64,000 bases of DNA, from positions 1 to 64,000 of the forward strand of contig CAOJQZ010000001.1 in the NCBI GenBank assembly GCA_948441955.1, given 5' to 3'. How positions within the stretch are numbered: the first letter of the stretch is position 1; each line of letters starts with the position of its first letter. The notes beneath the pieces are model-generated. The model had not been told where the DNA came from, searched no databases, and was given only the letters and a program-made list of their open reading frames with translations. This DNA is from an uncultured Lachnospiraceae bacterium. Lineage in GTDB: Bacteria; Bacillota; Clostridia; Lachnospirales; Lachnospiraceae. This document shows, in pieces, positions 16,683-25,222 of the stretch. The position numbers and the translations under genes are program-made.

Positions 16683-18202
16683 AGCTCTGTCTTCATCCTT
16701 TCTATAAGCTCTATCAGACTGTCTATGGTTGCCTTTTCTGAAATATAACATTCCATTCCGTATTTCCTGGCCGTATCTGCCGTCCGCTGTCCGATGCACG
16801 CTGCCTTTAGTTTTGAAAAATCTGTTTGCCCTGCTGCCCTTGCAAATCCCTCTACCGTAGAGCTGCTGGTAAATACAGCGCAGGTAATTCTTCTGTTTTC
16901 TATCTCATCCCTTATGGATATAGGAATGTTTGAGGGATCCCTGTATACTGTGCGGTATACAGGCAAATCCAAAACAGAGGCCCCCGCTTCTTCAAGGATC
17001 GGAACCAGCTCCTGGTTTGCCTTTTCTGCTCTTGGAAGAAGAATTTTTTTATCTTCTATATTCTGTGCCGTCATCGCCTTCCCAAGAGACACTCCGTCAT
17101 ATACCTCCGGCATTACGTCTGGAAATATTCCGCAGGATTCTAACGCCTTTTTTGTCCCTTCTCCAATAACCGCAAATCTGGCATGATACAGATCTCTGAT
17201 ATCCATCCTATACTCTTTCATTCTTTCAAAAAAAATACGTACTCCTGCCTGACTGGTAAAGACAATCCAGTCATATATTTTTATACTGTTAAAACACGCC
17301 TCCAGCAGTCGTTTATTCTTTTCAGGGATCACTTCAATAGAAGGAATTTCCAGCACTTCCGCACCTTGGCTTCTTAATCGCTCCGCCATAACAGAAATTA
17401 ACTCCTTCGGCCTCGTAAGGAGGATTCTCATTCCCATAAAAGGCAGCTTCTCATACCAGAAGAGCTTTTCCGCCAATCTGCACACCTCGCCCACAACAAT
17501 CAATGCCGGAGGTCTCACGTCTGATTCTGACGCTGCTTTCGCCAGCGTGCCTACCGTTGCCGCCACCCGTTTCTGTCCGGCCGTCGTCCCCTCCTGAAGG
17601 ATTGCTGACGGCATATCCGGATTCATTCCCGCCTCTATAAGCCCTCTCATAATAGCTTCAAGGGCCGTTACTCCCATCAAAAATACAAGTGTTCCCCCTG
17701 TCTCCACAAGAGCTTTGTAATTGATGCTGCTTTGCCTTCCCTTTCCTGCATGCCCTGTAACAATATGAAGAGAGGATGCATAATCTCTGTGAGTTACAGG
17801 TATCCCGTTATAGGCAGGCACCGAGAGCGGCGACGTTACTCCCGGAACCACCTCAAAAGGAATATGATGCCTTACAAGCTCCATAAGCTCCTCCCCGCCT
17901 CTTCCAAACAGAAACGGATCTCCCCCTTTTAGCCTTACTACCTTTTTCCCTTTTTCTGCCTCTTCTACAAGAATCCTGTTGATTTTTTCCTGAGGAATCG
18001 GATGATTCCCTGCTGTTTTCCCTACATTAATAAGTTTTTTACCGACACCGAATTTCATCACTATGTTTTTCCCCACCAAATGATCATATACCAGTACGTC
18101 TGCTTTCCAAAGAACATTCTCGGCTTTTATTGTGAGAAGTTCTTCATCCCCGGGCCCTGCGCCTACAAGCCAGACTTTTCCACACATATTTTCACTCCCC
18201 AT
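16679..18202 (-). CDS. cobA-hemD: Uroporphyrinogen-III C-methyltransferase / uroporphyrinogen-III synthase fusion
   Basis: Bifunctional 507-residue enzyme. Residues about 6-250 are the SAM-dependent methyltransferase (VGAGPGDEELLT, RLKGGDPFLFGRGGEE, PGVTSPLSVPAYNGIPVTHR), which methylates C2 and C7 to give precorrin-2. Residues about 255-507 are HemD, which closes and flips ring D to form uroporphyrinogen III (VFTSQAGVRIFFERM, AVFTSSSTVEGF). The fusion is common in Clostridia. Two starts are possible: ATG at 18202 with AGGAG and ATG at 18187 with GGGGAG. It follows hemC with an 11-base overlap. Confidence 0.93.
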   Translation of the reverse strand: MGSENMCGKVWLVGAGPGDEELLTIKAENVLWKADVLVYDHLVGKNIVMKFGVGKKLINVGKTAGNHPIPQEKINRILVEEAEKGKKVVRLKGGDPFLFGRGGEELMELVRHHIPFEVVPGVTSPLSVPAYNGIPVTHRDYASSLHIVTGHAGKGRQSSINYKALVETGGTLVFLMGVTALEAIMRGLIEAGMNPDMPSAILQEGTTAGQKRVAATVGTLAKAASESDVRPPALIVVGEVCRLAEKLFWYEKLPFMGMRILLTRPKELISVMAERLRSQGAEVLEIPSIEVIPEKNKRLLEACFNSIKIYDWIVFTSQAGVRIFFERMKEYRMDIRDLYHARFAVIGEGTKKALESCGIFPDVMPEVYDGVSLGKAMTAQNIEDKKILLPRAEKANQELVPILEEAGASVLDLPVYRTVYRDPSNIPISIRDEIENRRITCAVFTSSSTVEGFARAAGQTDFSKLKAACIGQRTADTARKYGMECYISEKATIDSLIELIERMKTEL

Positions 18203-19079
18203 ACTTTCTCCTCATCTCCTCCGCCAGCGCAATTCCGATCTTTTCAGCCTCTTTCATCTCCCCCTCCATGCTCCCTATTATATAATGATTTGTTCTTTCT
18301 ATATAATATAATCCTTTCAGCACAAGCTTCCCATCCTGCGCCTTTCCATATGCGGCTACCGGTGAAGAGCAGCCTCCGTCAAGATATCTGACAAATGCCC
18401 TCTCGCTCTTCGCAACACTGGCTGTCTCCCTGTCTCCATATCCTTCCAGAAACGAGTAATCCTCACCTTTTCGTCCCTGTACTGCCAAAATCCCCTGTCC
18501 TGCCGCAGGCAGTATCTCCTCTGCTGAAAAATATTTGTATATCCTCTCCTCAAGTCCCAGCCTTTTTAATCCTGCTGCAGCCAGAATCAATGCATCATAC
18601 CCGCCTTCATCCAGTTTTTCAAGTCTTGTCAGAACATTTCCTCTAATACTTTTGAATTCCGCCTGGGGAAATAGCCGCTGTGCCTGGATTCTTCTTCTGA
18701 AAGAAGAGCAGCCGATAACGCCCTTTTCATCCCATGCTCTCCTTCCCTTCGGCAGAACAAGCACGTCTCTTACGTCCCCCCTGGGTGAAAAAGCCACAAT
18801 CGGCAATAAGGGTGATTCTTCCATCGGCATATCCTTAAGGCTGTGGACCGACAGATCAATCTTTCTTTCCAGAAGTGCTTTGTCAAGCTCTTTTACAAAG
18901 AGTCCTTTTCCGCCGATTTTATCTAAAGTAATATCCAATCTCCGATCCCCGGTAGTCTCTAAGGTGAGCATTTCTGTCTCAATGTCCGGATGATTTCCTT
19001 TTATATACTTTATGACATTTTCTGTCTGGATTACTGCCAGCCTGCTTTTTCTGCTGCCAACTATGACTCTTTTTCCCAT
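18192..19079 (-). CDS. hemC: Hydroxymethylbilane synthase (porphobilinogen deaminase)
   Basis: Condenses four porphobilinogens into hydroxymethylbilane. About 295 residues, standard length. Visible motifs: GSRKSRLAVIQTENV at the N-terminus, TTGDRRLDITLDKIGGKGLFVKELD split across two strands, HSLKDMP with the catalytic Asp region, and DGGCSSPVAAYG, whose Cys binds the dipyrromethane cofactor. The start at 19079 (MGKRVIVG) has AGGA upstream; another ATG lies four codons earlier. Its 5' end overlaps the upstream dehydrogenase gene by about 100 bases in a different frame. Confidence 0.94.
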   Translation of the reverse strand: MGKRVIVGSRKSRLAVIQTENVIKYIKGNHPDIETEMLTLETTGDRRLDITLDKIGGKGLFVKELDKALLERKIDLSVHSLKDMPMEESPLLPIVAFSPRGDVRDVLVLPKGRRAWDEKGVIGCSSFRRRIQAQRLFPQAEFKSIRGNVLTRLEKLDEGGYDALILAAAGLKRLGLEERIYKYFSAEEILPAAGQGILAVQGRKGEDYSFLEGYGDRETASVAKSERAFVRYLDGGCSSPVAAYGKAQDGKLVLKGLYYIERTNHYIIGSMEGEMKEAEKIGIALAEEMRRKYGE

Positions 19080-19554
19080 ACTGTTCCTCATCGTTCTTCA
19101 AATTTTTGAATGCCTTTTCTACCTGTCTTCTGGCCTTCCCCGCCTGTACATGGCTTTGCCCGCTGGCCGTTATTCCCGCCACCACATGTTCCTCAACCAC
19201 AACCGCCGGAAAATAAAAGTCGCACAATTCTTTTTTATGAGCTGTATTAACTAAAATCCCCCTGCTTTTACATTCTCTGGCAATCTGTTCATTACAGACG
19301 GCGTCATTTGTTACAGCCAGCACAATATCTGCCCCCTCAAGCGTCCCCGCCGTATAGCTTCCGCTGTGCCAGTTAATCTGTCCGTCTTCTGCCAGACGGT
19401 ACAATTCCTCCGTAAGCCTGGGCGACACAATCTGTATATCTTCTGTAAATTTAAGAAGCGTTTTTACTCTTCTTTCTGCAATATTACCTCCGCCGATGAC
19501 TACAATCTTTTTCTGTGATAGATCTATGAATAATGGAAAATACGGCTTACTCAT
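18979..19554 (-). CDS. Precorrin-2 dehydrogenase (CysG N-domain / Met8 type)
   Basis: NAD-dependent oxidation of precorrin-2 to sirohydrochlorin. The Rossmann loop is VIGGGNIAERRVKTLL (residues about 19-34), followed by the family-typical ADIVLAVTNDAVCNEQIARECKSRGILVN and FYFPAVVVEE, and ends in GITASGQSHVQAGKARR. Only the dehydrogenase domain is clear, so metal insertion is probably left to CbiK for cobalt; some members also add iron. The start at 19554 follows AGGAGGAAGG. The basic C-terminal tail of about 33 residues overlaps hemC out of frame and is probably not part of the conserved fold. Confidence 0.88.
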   Translation of the reverse strand: MSKPYFPLFIDLSQKKIVVIGGGNIAERRVKTLLKFTEDIQIVSPRLTEELYRLAEDGQINWHSGSYTAGTLEGADIVLAVTNDAVCNEQIARECKSRGILVNTAHKKELCDFYFPAVVVEEHVVAGITASGQSHVQAGKARRQVEKAFKNLKNDEEQYGKKSHSWQQKKQAGSNPDRKCHKVYKRKSSGH

Positions 19555-19588
19555 CCTTACCTTCCTCCTTGTCCTTTCTGCTTTATCC

Positions 19589-19616
19589 ATGATACCATAT
19601 GGCAGGAAAATTGCAA
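19589..19616 (-). promoter_or_regulatory. Candidate promoter of the tetrapyrrole entry operon
   Basis: Minus strand: -35 TTGCAA (19611-19616), 16-base spacer, -10 TATCAT (19589-19594), followed by a leader of about 28 bases. It diverges from the riboswitch promoter. Confidence 0.5.
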
Positions 19617-19660
19617 ACCGTAGATTTCACAATAAATAAAAGGAAAAAGCCGCCTGAAAA

Positions 19661-19689
19661 TTGACATATTTTCTTTCCAGTAGTATGAT
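19661..19689 (+). promoter_or_regulatory. SigA-type promoter of the riboswitch-cbiMNQOK operon
   Basis: Plus strand: -35 TTGACA (19661-19666), 17-base spacer, -10 TATGAT (19684-19689); the transcript would start near 19696, just before the riboswitch. Confidence 0.8.
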
Positions 19690-19699
19690 AAACAAAGAT

Positions 19700-19866
19700 T
19701 GAATGCAACGAGGTGCCTGCTTTTGCAGGGTAACAGACAAGCCGGGTCAAAATCCCGCACGGTCGCGCCGCTGTAGTAGAGGAGTAATACTTCATGATGT
19801 CACTGGGAAACCGGGAAGGCGAGGTATTATGATGATCCTTAAGTCAGAAGACCTACCCGCTGCAAA
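19700..19866 (+). promoter_or_regulatory. Cobalamin (AdoCbl) riboswitch
   Basis: The sequence shows the conserved cobalamin aptamer pieces in order: AGGTGCC at 19711, AACAGACAAGCCGGGTCAA after it, the CGCCGCTGTAGTAG core, a CACTGGGAAACCGGGAAGGC stem-loop at 19801-19820 and the B12 box AGTCAGAAGACCTACCC at 19842-19858. It precedes cbiM on the same strand. In this family ligand binding lowers downstream expression, so cobalt import should be shut down when cobalamin is plentiful. The following hairpin (19873-19908) is a likely terminator. Confidence 0.93.
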
Positions 19867-19872
19867 CGGTTC

Positions 19873-19908
19873 ACACGTGGTTACGCTGGATAATCATGTG
19901 TTATTTTT
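19873..19908 (+). terminator. Riboswitch-controlled terminator candidate
   Basis: ACACGTG pairs with CATGTGT around a 15-base loop and is followed by TATTTTTG. Placed between the aptamer and the cbiM ribosome binding site (AAGGAGGA, 19953-19960), it fits a transcription-termination expression platform. Confidence 0.55.
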
Positions 19909-19967
19909 GTGCAGCTGTAACTGAATGGTAAATGCACGCCTATATCAATCTTAAGGAGGAGTTTATT

Positions 19968-20714
19968 ATGACTCAGAAGCAAAAAAAATTCATTGCCGGA
20001 ATTGCCGTATTTTCTCTTATAACGGGAATTTATCCGGCAGCAAACGCGATGCATATTATGGAGGGCTATCTTCCGGTAACATACTGTATCGCATGGGGCA
20101 TATTCTGCCTACCGTTTTTTGCAACAGGATTTATAAAAATCCGTAAAACACTGGAAGAAAACCGGAGAGCAATTACTCTTCTTGCCATGTCCGGTGCATT
20201 TATCTTTGTCATCTCTTCGTTAAAGATTCCCTCTGTGACAGGAAGCTGTTCTCATATGACCGGAACCGGACTGGGGGCTATTCTTTTCGGTCCCTGCTCT
20301 GTAAGTATTCTGGGAATGATTGTCCTTGTTTTTCAGGCCATCCTTCTTGCCCACGGCGGTCTCACCACCTTAGGCGCCAATACCTTCTCCATGTCGGTGG
20401 CAGGCCCCTTCGTTACCTACGGCATATACAGACTCTGCAGGAAATGTAAAGTGAACCAGACCATTTCCGTTTTCCTTGGAGCGGCCTTAGGGGATTTATT
20501 TACATATTGTGTCACCAGTATCCAACTGGCGCTTGCCTATCCCTCTGAAACTGGCGGAGCGGCCGCTTCTGCTGTTAAATTTCTTGGCGTTTTTGCCCCA
20601 ACACAGATTCCCCTTGCAATTGTAGAAGGGCTTCTTACTGCGTCCATTGTCATTTGTCTGGAATCATTTGCAAAAGCCGAACTTAAGCTAATCGGATATA
20701 AAAAGGAGGCGTAA
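19968..20714 (+). CDS. cbiM: Cobalt ECF transporter substrate-specific subunit CbiM
   Basis: Membrane S-component of the energy-coupling-factor cobalt importer, 248 residues. The start is the ATG at 19968 after AAGGAGGAG. An N-terminal hydrophobic leader ([20 protein letters not shown]) precedes MHIMEGYLP; in this family the Met-His-Ile-Met amino end made by leader cleavage binds the metal. At least six further membrane segments follow, with the conserved [19 protein letters not shown] loop. It forms a complex with CbiN, CbiQ and CbiO encoded directly downstream and is controlled by the riboswitch upstream. Confidence 0.96.
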   Translation: MTQKQKKFIAGIAVFSLITGIYPAANAMHIMEGYLPVTYCIAWGIFCLPFFATGFIKIRKTLEENRRAITLLAMSGAFIFVISSLKIPSVTGSCSHMTGTGLGAILFGPCSVSILGMIVLVFQAILLAHGGLTTLGANTFSMSVAGPFVTYGIYRLCRKCKVNQTISVFLGAALGDLFTYCVTSIQLALAYPSETGGAAASAVKFLGVFAPTQIPLAIVEGLLTASIVICLESFAKAELKLIGYKKEA

Positions 20715-20718
20715 ACTT

Positions 20719-21039
20719 ATGGAAACGAAAAACAAAAAAATAATTATTATACTTCTTATTGCTTCTGTCTTTATCGCGATTATACCTTTATTCGCACGAA
20801 AAGGAGCCGAGTTTGGCGGCTCAGACGATGCCGGAAGCTGTATGGTAGAAGAAATTCATGGTGAGTATGCCCCCTGGTTTACTCCTGTTCTTGAAACCAT
20901 ACTTGGCGGAGAGCTTCCAGGAGAAATAGAAAGCCTGATTTTCTGTGTACAGACCGGAATCGGTACAGGTATCCTCGCCTTTTGTCTCGGAAGAATGTAT
21001 GAACGGAAAAGACTCCATAAAGAGGACGAGGTACTATGA
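20719..21039 (+). CDS. cbiN: Cobalt transport accessory protein CbiN
   Basis: Small membrane protein (106 residues) with two membrane segments, one near each end, and an extracytoplasmic loop containing the family motif GGSDDAG and EYAPWFTPVLE. CbiN is needed with CbiM for cobalt uptake in ECF systems of this type. It lies four bases after cbiM and overlaps cbiQ by four bases (ATGA). Confidence 0.95.
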   Translation: METKNKKIIIILLIASVFIAIIPLFARKGAEFGGSDDAGSCMVEEIHGEYAPWFTPVLETILGGELPGEIESLIFCVQTGIGTGILAFCLGRMYERKRLHKEDEVL

Positions 21040-21800
21040 ACGCCATAGACAGGCTCTGCTATACATCAGGACTCCGCTATGTAAATGCAGTGGAAAAATT
21101 TATATTTTCGATGCTTACGCTTCTTCTGTGTGTCATCAGCCGTTCCATTTCAGCCGCTGCCGTTGTGCTGCTTGTTACAGGAATACTTACGGTGGGAAAA
21201 GGTGGAATTTCCCTTTCCCGTTATTTAAAATCCATGACCGTACCCCTTGTGTTTTTATTCCCTGGCACACTTGCCGTTCTGGTAAATATATCCCGCGCTC
21301 CCCTCGATGGGTTCGCTATTCCTCTGGGAACGTGGTATCTTACAGGAAGCTTTTCGGGACTTAAAAACGGCGTTCGTCTTATATTTACTGCGCTCTCCAG
21401 TGTCTCCTGCCTGTATTTTCTATCCTTTAGCACCCCGGTCACAGATATTCTGGAAGTGTTAAAAAAAATACATATCCCGAAGCTTATCCTAGAGCTTATG
21501 CTTCTTACATACCGGTATATATTTATTATGTTCCATACTGCGTCAGCCATTACAGTTTCACAAAATTGCAGACTAGGGAATAAAAATATCCGTATTGCCA
21601 GAAAATCCTTTGCTCTGATGTTATGCTCCGTCTTCCTCTTATCCGTCCGCCGCTCAAACGCTCTGTATGATGCCATGGAGGCACGATGCTATAACGGAAG
21701 AATTCAGGTTCTCAAAGAGGATTATCCTGCAAAACCTTATGAAGTCTCCATGATTGCAGGATTTGAATTATTCCTTATTGCACTTATTATTTTTTTATGA
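21036..21800 (+). CDS. cbiQ: Cobalt ECF transporter transmembrane subunit CbiQ
   Basis: T-component that couples CbiM to the ATPase CbiO; 254 residues with five or six membrane segments. The coupling-helix signature of the family is visible as MEARCYNGR near residue 214. The start ATG overlaps the cbiN stop (ATGA). Confidence 0.94.
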   Translation: MNAIDRLCYTSGLRYVNAVEKFIFSMLTLLLCVISRSISAAAVVLLVTGILTVGKGGISLSRYLKSMTVPLVFLFPGTLAVLVNISRAPLDGFAIPLGTWYLTGSFSGLKNGVRLIFTALSSVSCLYFLSFSTPVTDILEVLKKIHIPKLILELMLLTYRYIFIMFHTASAITVSQNCRLGNKNIRIARKSFALMLCSVFLLSVRRSNALYDAMEARCYNGRIQVLKEDYPAKPYEVSMIAGFELFLIALIIFL

Positions 21801-21823
21801 CAGACGCGGAGGTAAAAAGTTTG

Positions 21824-22594
21824 ATGGATACAATATTAAAGACAGATCAGGTCTGTTATACCTATGAAGGAGATGACTGTCCGGCTCTTGACGGACTGTC
21901 CCTTGAGCTCCACAGAGGGAGAAAAATTGCATGTATGGGTTCTAACGGCTCTGGCAAATCTACATTTTTTCTATGCTGTAATGGAATTATAAAGCCGGAT
22001 TCCGGAATTGTTTATTTTAATGGACGACCGCTGAATTACTCAAGAAAAGGATTATTAGACATTCGAAGCAAAATCGGTATTGTATTTCAGGACCCGGATA
22101 ACCAGCTTTTTTCTGCAAGTGTCGCCCAGGAAATATCCTTCGGCCCCATGAATCTTGGTTTATCTGAAACAGAAGCACGCATAGAAGTAGAAAATATTAT
22201 GGAGAGGCTTGGAATTACTCCTTTTTCCCATAAACCGGTACATGCCTTAAGCGGCGGTCAAAAAAAGCTGGTTGCCATCGCAGATATACTCGTTATGCAC
22301 CCTGAGCTTATCATTTTTGACGAACCGGCCGCTTCACTTGACCCGTTTCATACAGATCTTGTCCATGGCATTATCGGACAGGCTGCAAAAGATGGAATTA
22401 CTGTTCTCATGGCGACCCATGATGTGAATTATGCCTGGGAATGGGCGGACGAGATACTGGTTTTTCACAAAGGAAAACTGTTGGCAGACGGAACTCCAAA
22501 GGAGATATTTTCAGACGATGTACTTTTAAAAACGGCTTTCATGAAACCGCCAATCTCTTTTTCATTACAAGAAAGCAAGGAGGAATGTATATGA
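21824..22594 (+). CDS. cbiO: Cobalt ECF transporter ATPase CbiO
   Basis: Cytoplasmic ABC ATPase energising CbiMNQ. Walker A is GSNGSGKST, the Q-loop is in GIVFQDPDNQLFSASV, the signature is LSGGQKKLV, Walker B is LIIFDEPAASLDP and the H-loop is ATHDV. I chose the ATG at 21824 because GGAGG lies 11 bases upstream; an in-frame ATG at 21797 overlaps the cbiQ stop but has no ribosome binding site. The stop overlaps the cbiK start (ATGA). Confidence 0.94.
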   Translation: MDTILKTDQVCYTYEGDDCPALDGLSLELHRGRKIACMGSNGSGKSTFFLCCNGIIKPDSGIVYFNGRPLNYSRKGLLDIRSKIGIVFQDPDNQLFSASVAQEISFGPMNLGLSETEARIEVENIMERLGITPFSHKPVHALSGGQKKLVAIADILVMHPELIIFDEPAASLDPFHTDLVHGIIGQAAKDGITVLMATHDVNYAWEWADEILVFHKGKLLADGTPKEIFSDDVLLKTAFMKPPISFSLQESKEECI

Positions 22595-23367
22595 TAAAAA
22601 GGGGAATCCTTATCGTAAGCTTTGGAACAACTTATCCCGATACACGGGCTGTAACGATTGACGCTATTGAAACAGAAATAGCAGCCGCTTATCCCGGCCT
22701 CTCTCTTTACCGTGCATGGACAAGCCGGAGAATCATTGAAAAGCTTAAGAATACCATGGGAGAGCATATTCCCACTGTTTCAGAGGCCCTTCAAGGGATG
22801 AAAACAGACGGAATTACAGATGTCTATATCCAGCCTACTCATGTTATCAACGGTATAGAAAATGACCAGATGAAAGAAGATGCCCTGGCTGTTCAGAAGG
22901 ATTTTCGCTCTATTTCCTTCGGGGCTCCTCTACTTTCTTCTACAGAGGACATGAAAGCAGTAGTACGAATCATCGCCCACTCCTTTTCTTACTTAAATCC
23001 GTCGGAAGCGCTGGTACTTATGGGGCATGGGAGCGAGCACTACGCAAATACGGTATATCCTGCGCTGGATTATATGTTTAAGGAAATGGGGCATCCGAAT
23101 GTTCATATAGGAACAGTAGAGGCTTATCCGGAGCTTATTCATGTAATGGAAATTCTTGAAAAAAATAATATTAAAAAAGTACACCTTGCGCCATTTATGA
23201 TTGTTGCCGGAGACCATGCAAACAACGACATGGCCGGAGATAGAGAAAATTCCTGGAAATCTGTTTTTGAAAAAAAAGGATATGATGTCGTATGTCATCT
23301 GAAGGGCCTTGGCGAATACAGGGAAATAAGGGAAATATTTGTCAAGCATTTAAAAACGATCCTGTAA
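22591..23367 (+). CDS. cbiK: Sirohydrochlorin cobaltochelatase CbiK
   Basis: Inserts cobalt into sirohydrochlorin, the committed step of the anaerobic cobalamin pathway. 258 residues; start at 22591 with AGGAGG seven bases upstream and a four-base overlap with cbiO. Metal and catalytic histidines are seen in LMGHGSEHYAN and in PFMIVAGDHANNDMAG, and the N-terminal ILIVSFGTTYPDTR is typical. No signal peptide, so a cytoplasmic form. It ends the riboswitch-controlled operon, so cobalt uptake and insertion are controlled together. Confidence 0.95.
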   Translation: MIKRGILIVSFGTTYPDTRAVTIDAIETEIAAAYPGLSLYRAWTSRRIIEKLKNTMGEHIPTVSEALQGMKTDGITDVYIQPTHVINGIENDQMKEDALAVQKDFRSISFGAPLLSSTEDMKAVVRIIAHSFSYLNPSEALVLMGHGSEHYANTVYPALDYMFKEMGHPNVHIGTVEAYPELIHVMEILEKNNIKKVHLAPFMIVAGDHANNDMAGDRENSWKSVFEKKGYDVVCHLKGLGEYREIREIFVKHLKTIL

Positions 23368-23378
23368 GAATTATCACA

Positions 23379-23430
23379 ACAGCCTGAAAATGCAAGAACT
23401 CCCTTTGGGCTTCTTCAGATTCAGGCTGTT
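23379..23430. terminator. Terminator-like hairpin between convergent cbiK and ABC exporter genes
   Basis: AACAGCCTGAA pairs with TTCAGGCTGTT, with an inner AAGAA/TTCTT and CCC/GGG stem. The following T-runs are short on both strands. Confidence 0.55.
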
Positions 23431-23437
23431 ATTCTCA

Positions 23438-25222
23438 CTACTTTACTTCCTCAAACTGACTTTCATATAATCGGTAGTAAGCTCCTTTTTTCTCCATCAG
23501 TTCTTTGTGGTTCCCTGCCTCCACAATATTTTTATCATCTATATAGAAAATCCGGTCAGCGCCGCGAATCGTAGAAAGCCTGTGTGCGATAATAAACGAG
23601 GTTCGATTTTTCAGCATAGCTTCAATTCCCGATTGGACAAGCAGCTCGGTATGCGTATCAATACTGGAGGTCGCTTCATCCAGTACAAGAATTCTCGGAT
23701 CACTCAGCATCGTACGGGCAAATGCAAGGAGCTGACGCTGCCCGATGGAAAGCCCGGAGCTTCGCTCACTGATTTGCGTGTCATAGCCTTTTTCAGTTTT
23801 CATAATAAAATCATGCGCATTTACCGCTTTTGCAGCAGCAATCATTTCCTCTTCCGCCGCGTCCATTTTTCCATAGCAGATATTTTCCCGAATTGTACCG
23901 GTAAAAAGAAACGTATCCTGTGTCATAACGCCCATCTGCCTTCTCAGGCTTTCCAGCGTGACATCGCGGTTATCATATCCGTCAATTTTAATATGTCCTT
24001 CTGTCACATCATAAAACCGGCTGATCAGATTAACAATCGTTGTCTTTCCGGCGCCTGTCGGCCCTACCAGCGCAATTGTCTCACCCGGCTTTGCCCGAAA
24101 GCTTACATTCTCAAGAACGAGACGTTCTGGTTCGTCTGTATAGGCAAAGCTTACATTTTCAAAGGTGACTTCTCCTTTGATCTCGGGAAGCTCTGTACTT
24201 CCCTCCAGATTTCTTATATCTGCCGGGGTGTCAAGTATATCAAATACACGCTCTGCGGCAGATATATTTGTTACAATCTTATTATAAAAGCTTGCAAGAT
24301 TACGGATAGGGCTCCAAAACATTCCAAGATATGTGGAAAATGCAAGAAAGGTGCCGACGCCAATCTTTTCCGCTCCTACAATGCGAATTCCGATAAAATA
24401 AAGCAGAAACCCTCCCAGTCCCCATACAATTTCCACCAGAGCGCCGAATAAATCGGCAATTTTTACTGCATCTATAAAGCTGTCGCGGTACTCTAAAGCG
24501 CACTGATCAAACCCCTCCTGCCTCTCTGGTTCTGCGGCAAAGCTCTGTACAATCCGGATACCGGAAAAGTTTTCATGAATAAAAGCATTCAGGTTTGAGT
24601 TTTTCTTCCGGTGAATCTGCCAGAGCCTGTGGGCTCCCGTCTGAATTACAAACATCCCAATCCCGAGAACGGGAAGTGTTAAAAATGCAGCAAGCGCCAG
24701 CTGCCAGCTTTTAATCAGCATAATGCAGGCAATTCCCAAAAGCGTCAGGAGATCCGGAATTAACTTGGTTACACTGTCTGACAGCATATCCTTGAGGGAA
24801 TTAATATCGCCCACAATACGGGCAAGGATCTTCCCTGTAGGACGGCTGTCAAAAAAATGAAAGCTTAAGGTCTGTATATGCTCATACAGCTGACTCCGTA
24901 TTGTCATCAGCACCTGATTTGTAACGTCAGCCATAATCCGCATCCATCTCCGTCTGCATAACATACGAAGGAGGAACAGTAAAAGTCCTGTAACTGCAAG
25001 AAGCAAAAGTCCGTTTACATCGGAATCTGCCACATAGGTATCTACAGCAAGCTCAATCATAAGCGGTGTGACAAGGGTAACAGACAGCGTAACAGACAGC
25101 AGAATTCCAACACACCCAAGCTGTCTTTTATATGAGAGCAAATACTTGTATAATCTTATAAGGGTTTCTTTTTTAGAGACTTCTCTTGTCAGCTCATCCT
25201 CTCTTACAGCATTCGCCTGCAT
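23438..25222 (-). CDS. Heterodimeric ABC exporter subunit (catalytically complete ATP site)
   Basis: 594-residue ABC exporter half-transporter: about six membrane segments (residues 30-320) then an ATPase domain. Walker A is GPTGAGKTT, Walker B LVLDEATSSID with the catalytic Glu, and the H-loop is IIAHRLST. The signature is LSIGQ instead of LSGGQ. With the partner encoded upstream (Walker B ending in Asp) this gives the one-good-site, one-degenerate-site pattern of heterodimeric multidrug exporters such as BmrCD, LmrCD and TM287/288. The start follows AGGAGG and overlaps the partner gene by 19 bases. Substrate unknown; drug export is inferred from the family and the leader peptide. Confidence 0.92.
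   Translation of the reverse strand: MQANAVREDELTREVSKKETLIRLYKYLLSYKRQLGCVGILLSVTLSVTLVTPLMIELAVDTYVADSDVNGLLLLAVTGLLLFLLRMLCRRRWMRIMADVTNQVLMTIRSQLYEHIQTLSFHFFDSRPTGKILARIVGDINSLKDMLSDSVTKLIPDLLTLLGIACIMLIKSWQLALAAFLTLPVLGIGMFVIQTGAHRLWQIHRKKNSNLNAFIHENFSGIRIVQSFAAEPERQEGFDQCALEYRDSFIDAVKIADLFGALVEIVWGLGGFLLYFIGIRIVGAEKIGVGTFLAFSTYLGMFWSPIRNLASFYNKIVTNISAAERVFDILDTPADIRNLEGSTELPEIKGEVTFENVSFAYTDEPERLVLENVSFRAKPGETIALVGPTGAGKTTIVNLISRFYDVTEGHIKIDGYDNRDVTLESLRRQMGVMTQDTFLFTGTIRENICYGKMDAAEEEMIAAAKAVNAHDFIMKTEKGYDTQISERSSGLSIGQRQLLAFARTMLSDPRILVLDEATSSIDTHTELLVQSGIEAMLKNRTSFIIAHRLSTIRGADRIFYIDDKNIVEAGNHKELMEKKGAYYRLYESQFEEVK

Noticed and set aside
23507..24451. A 314-codon plus-strand open frame opposite the ABC exporter gene
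   Set aside because: It is antisense to a clear ABC ATPase domain, lacks a ribosome binding site and its product has no recognisable feature; it is a shadow of the real gene.
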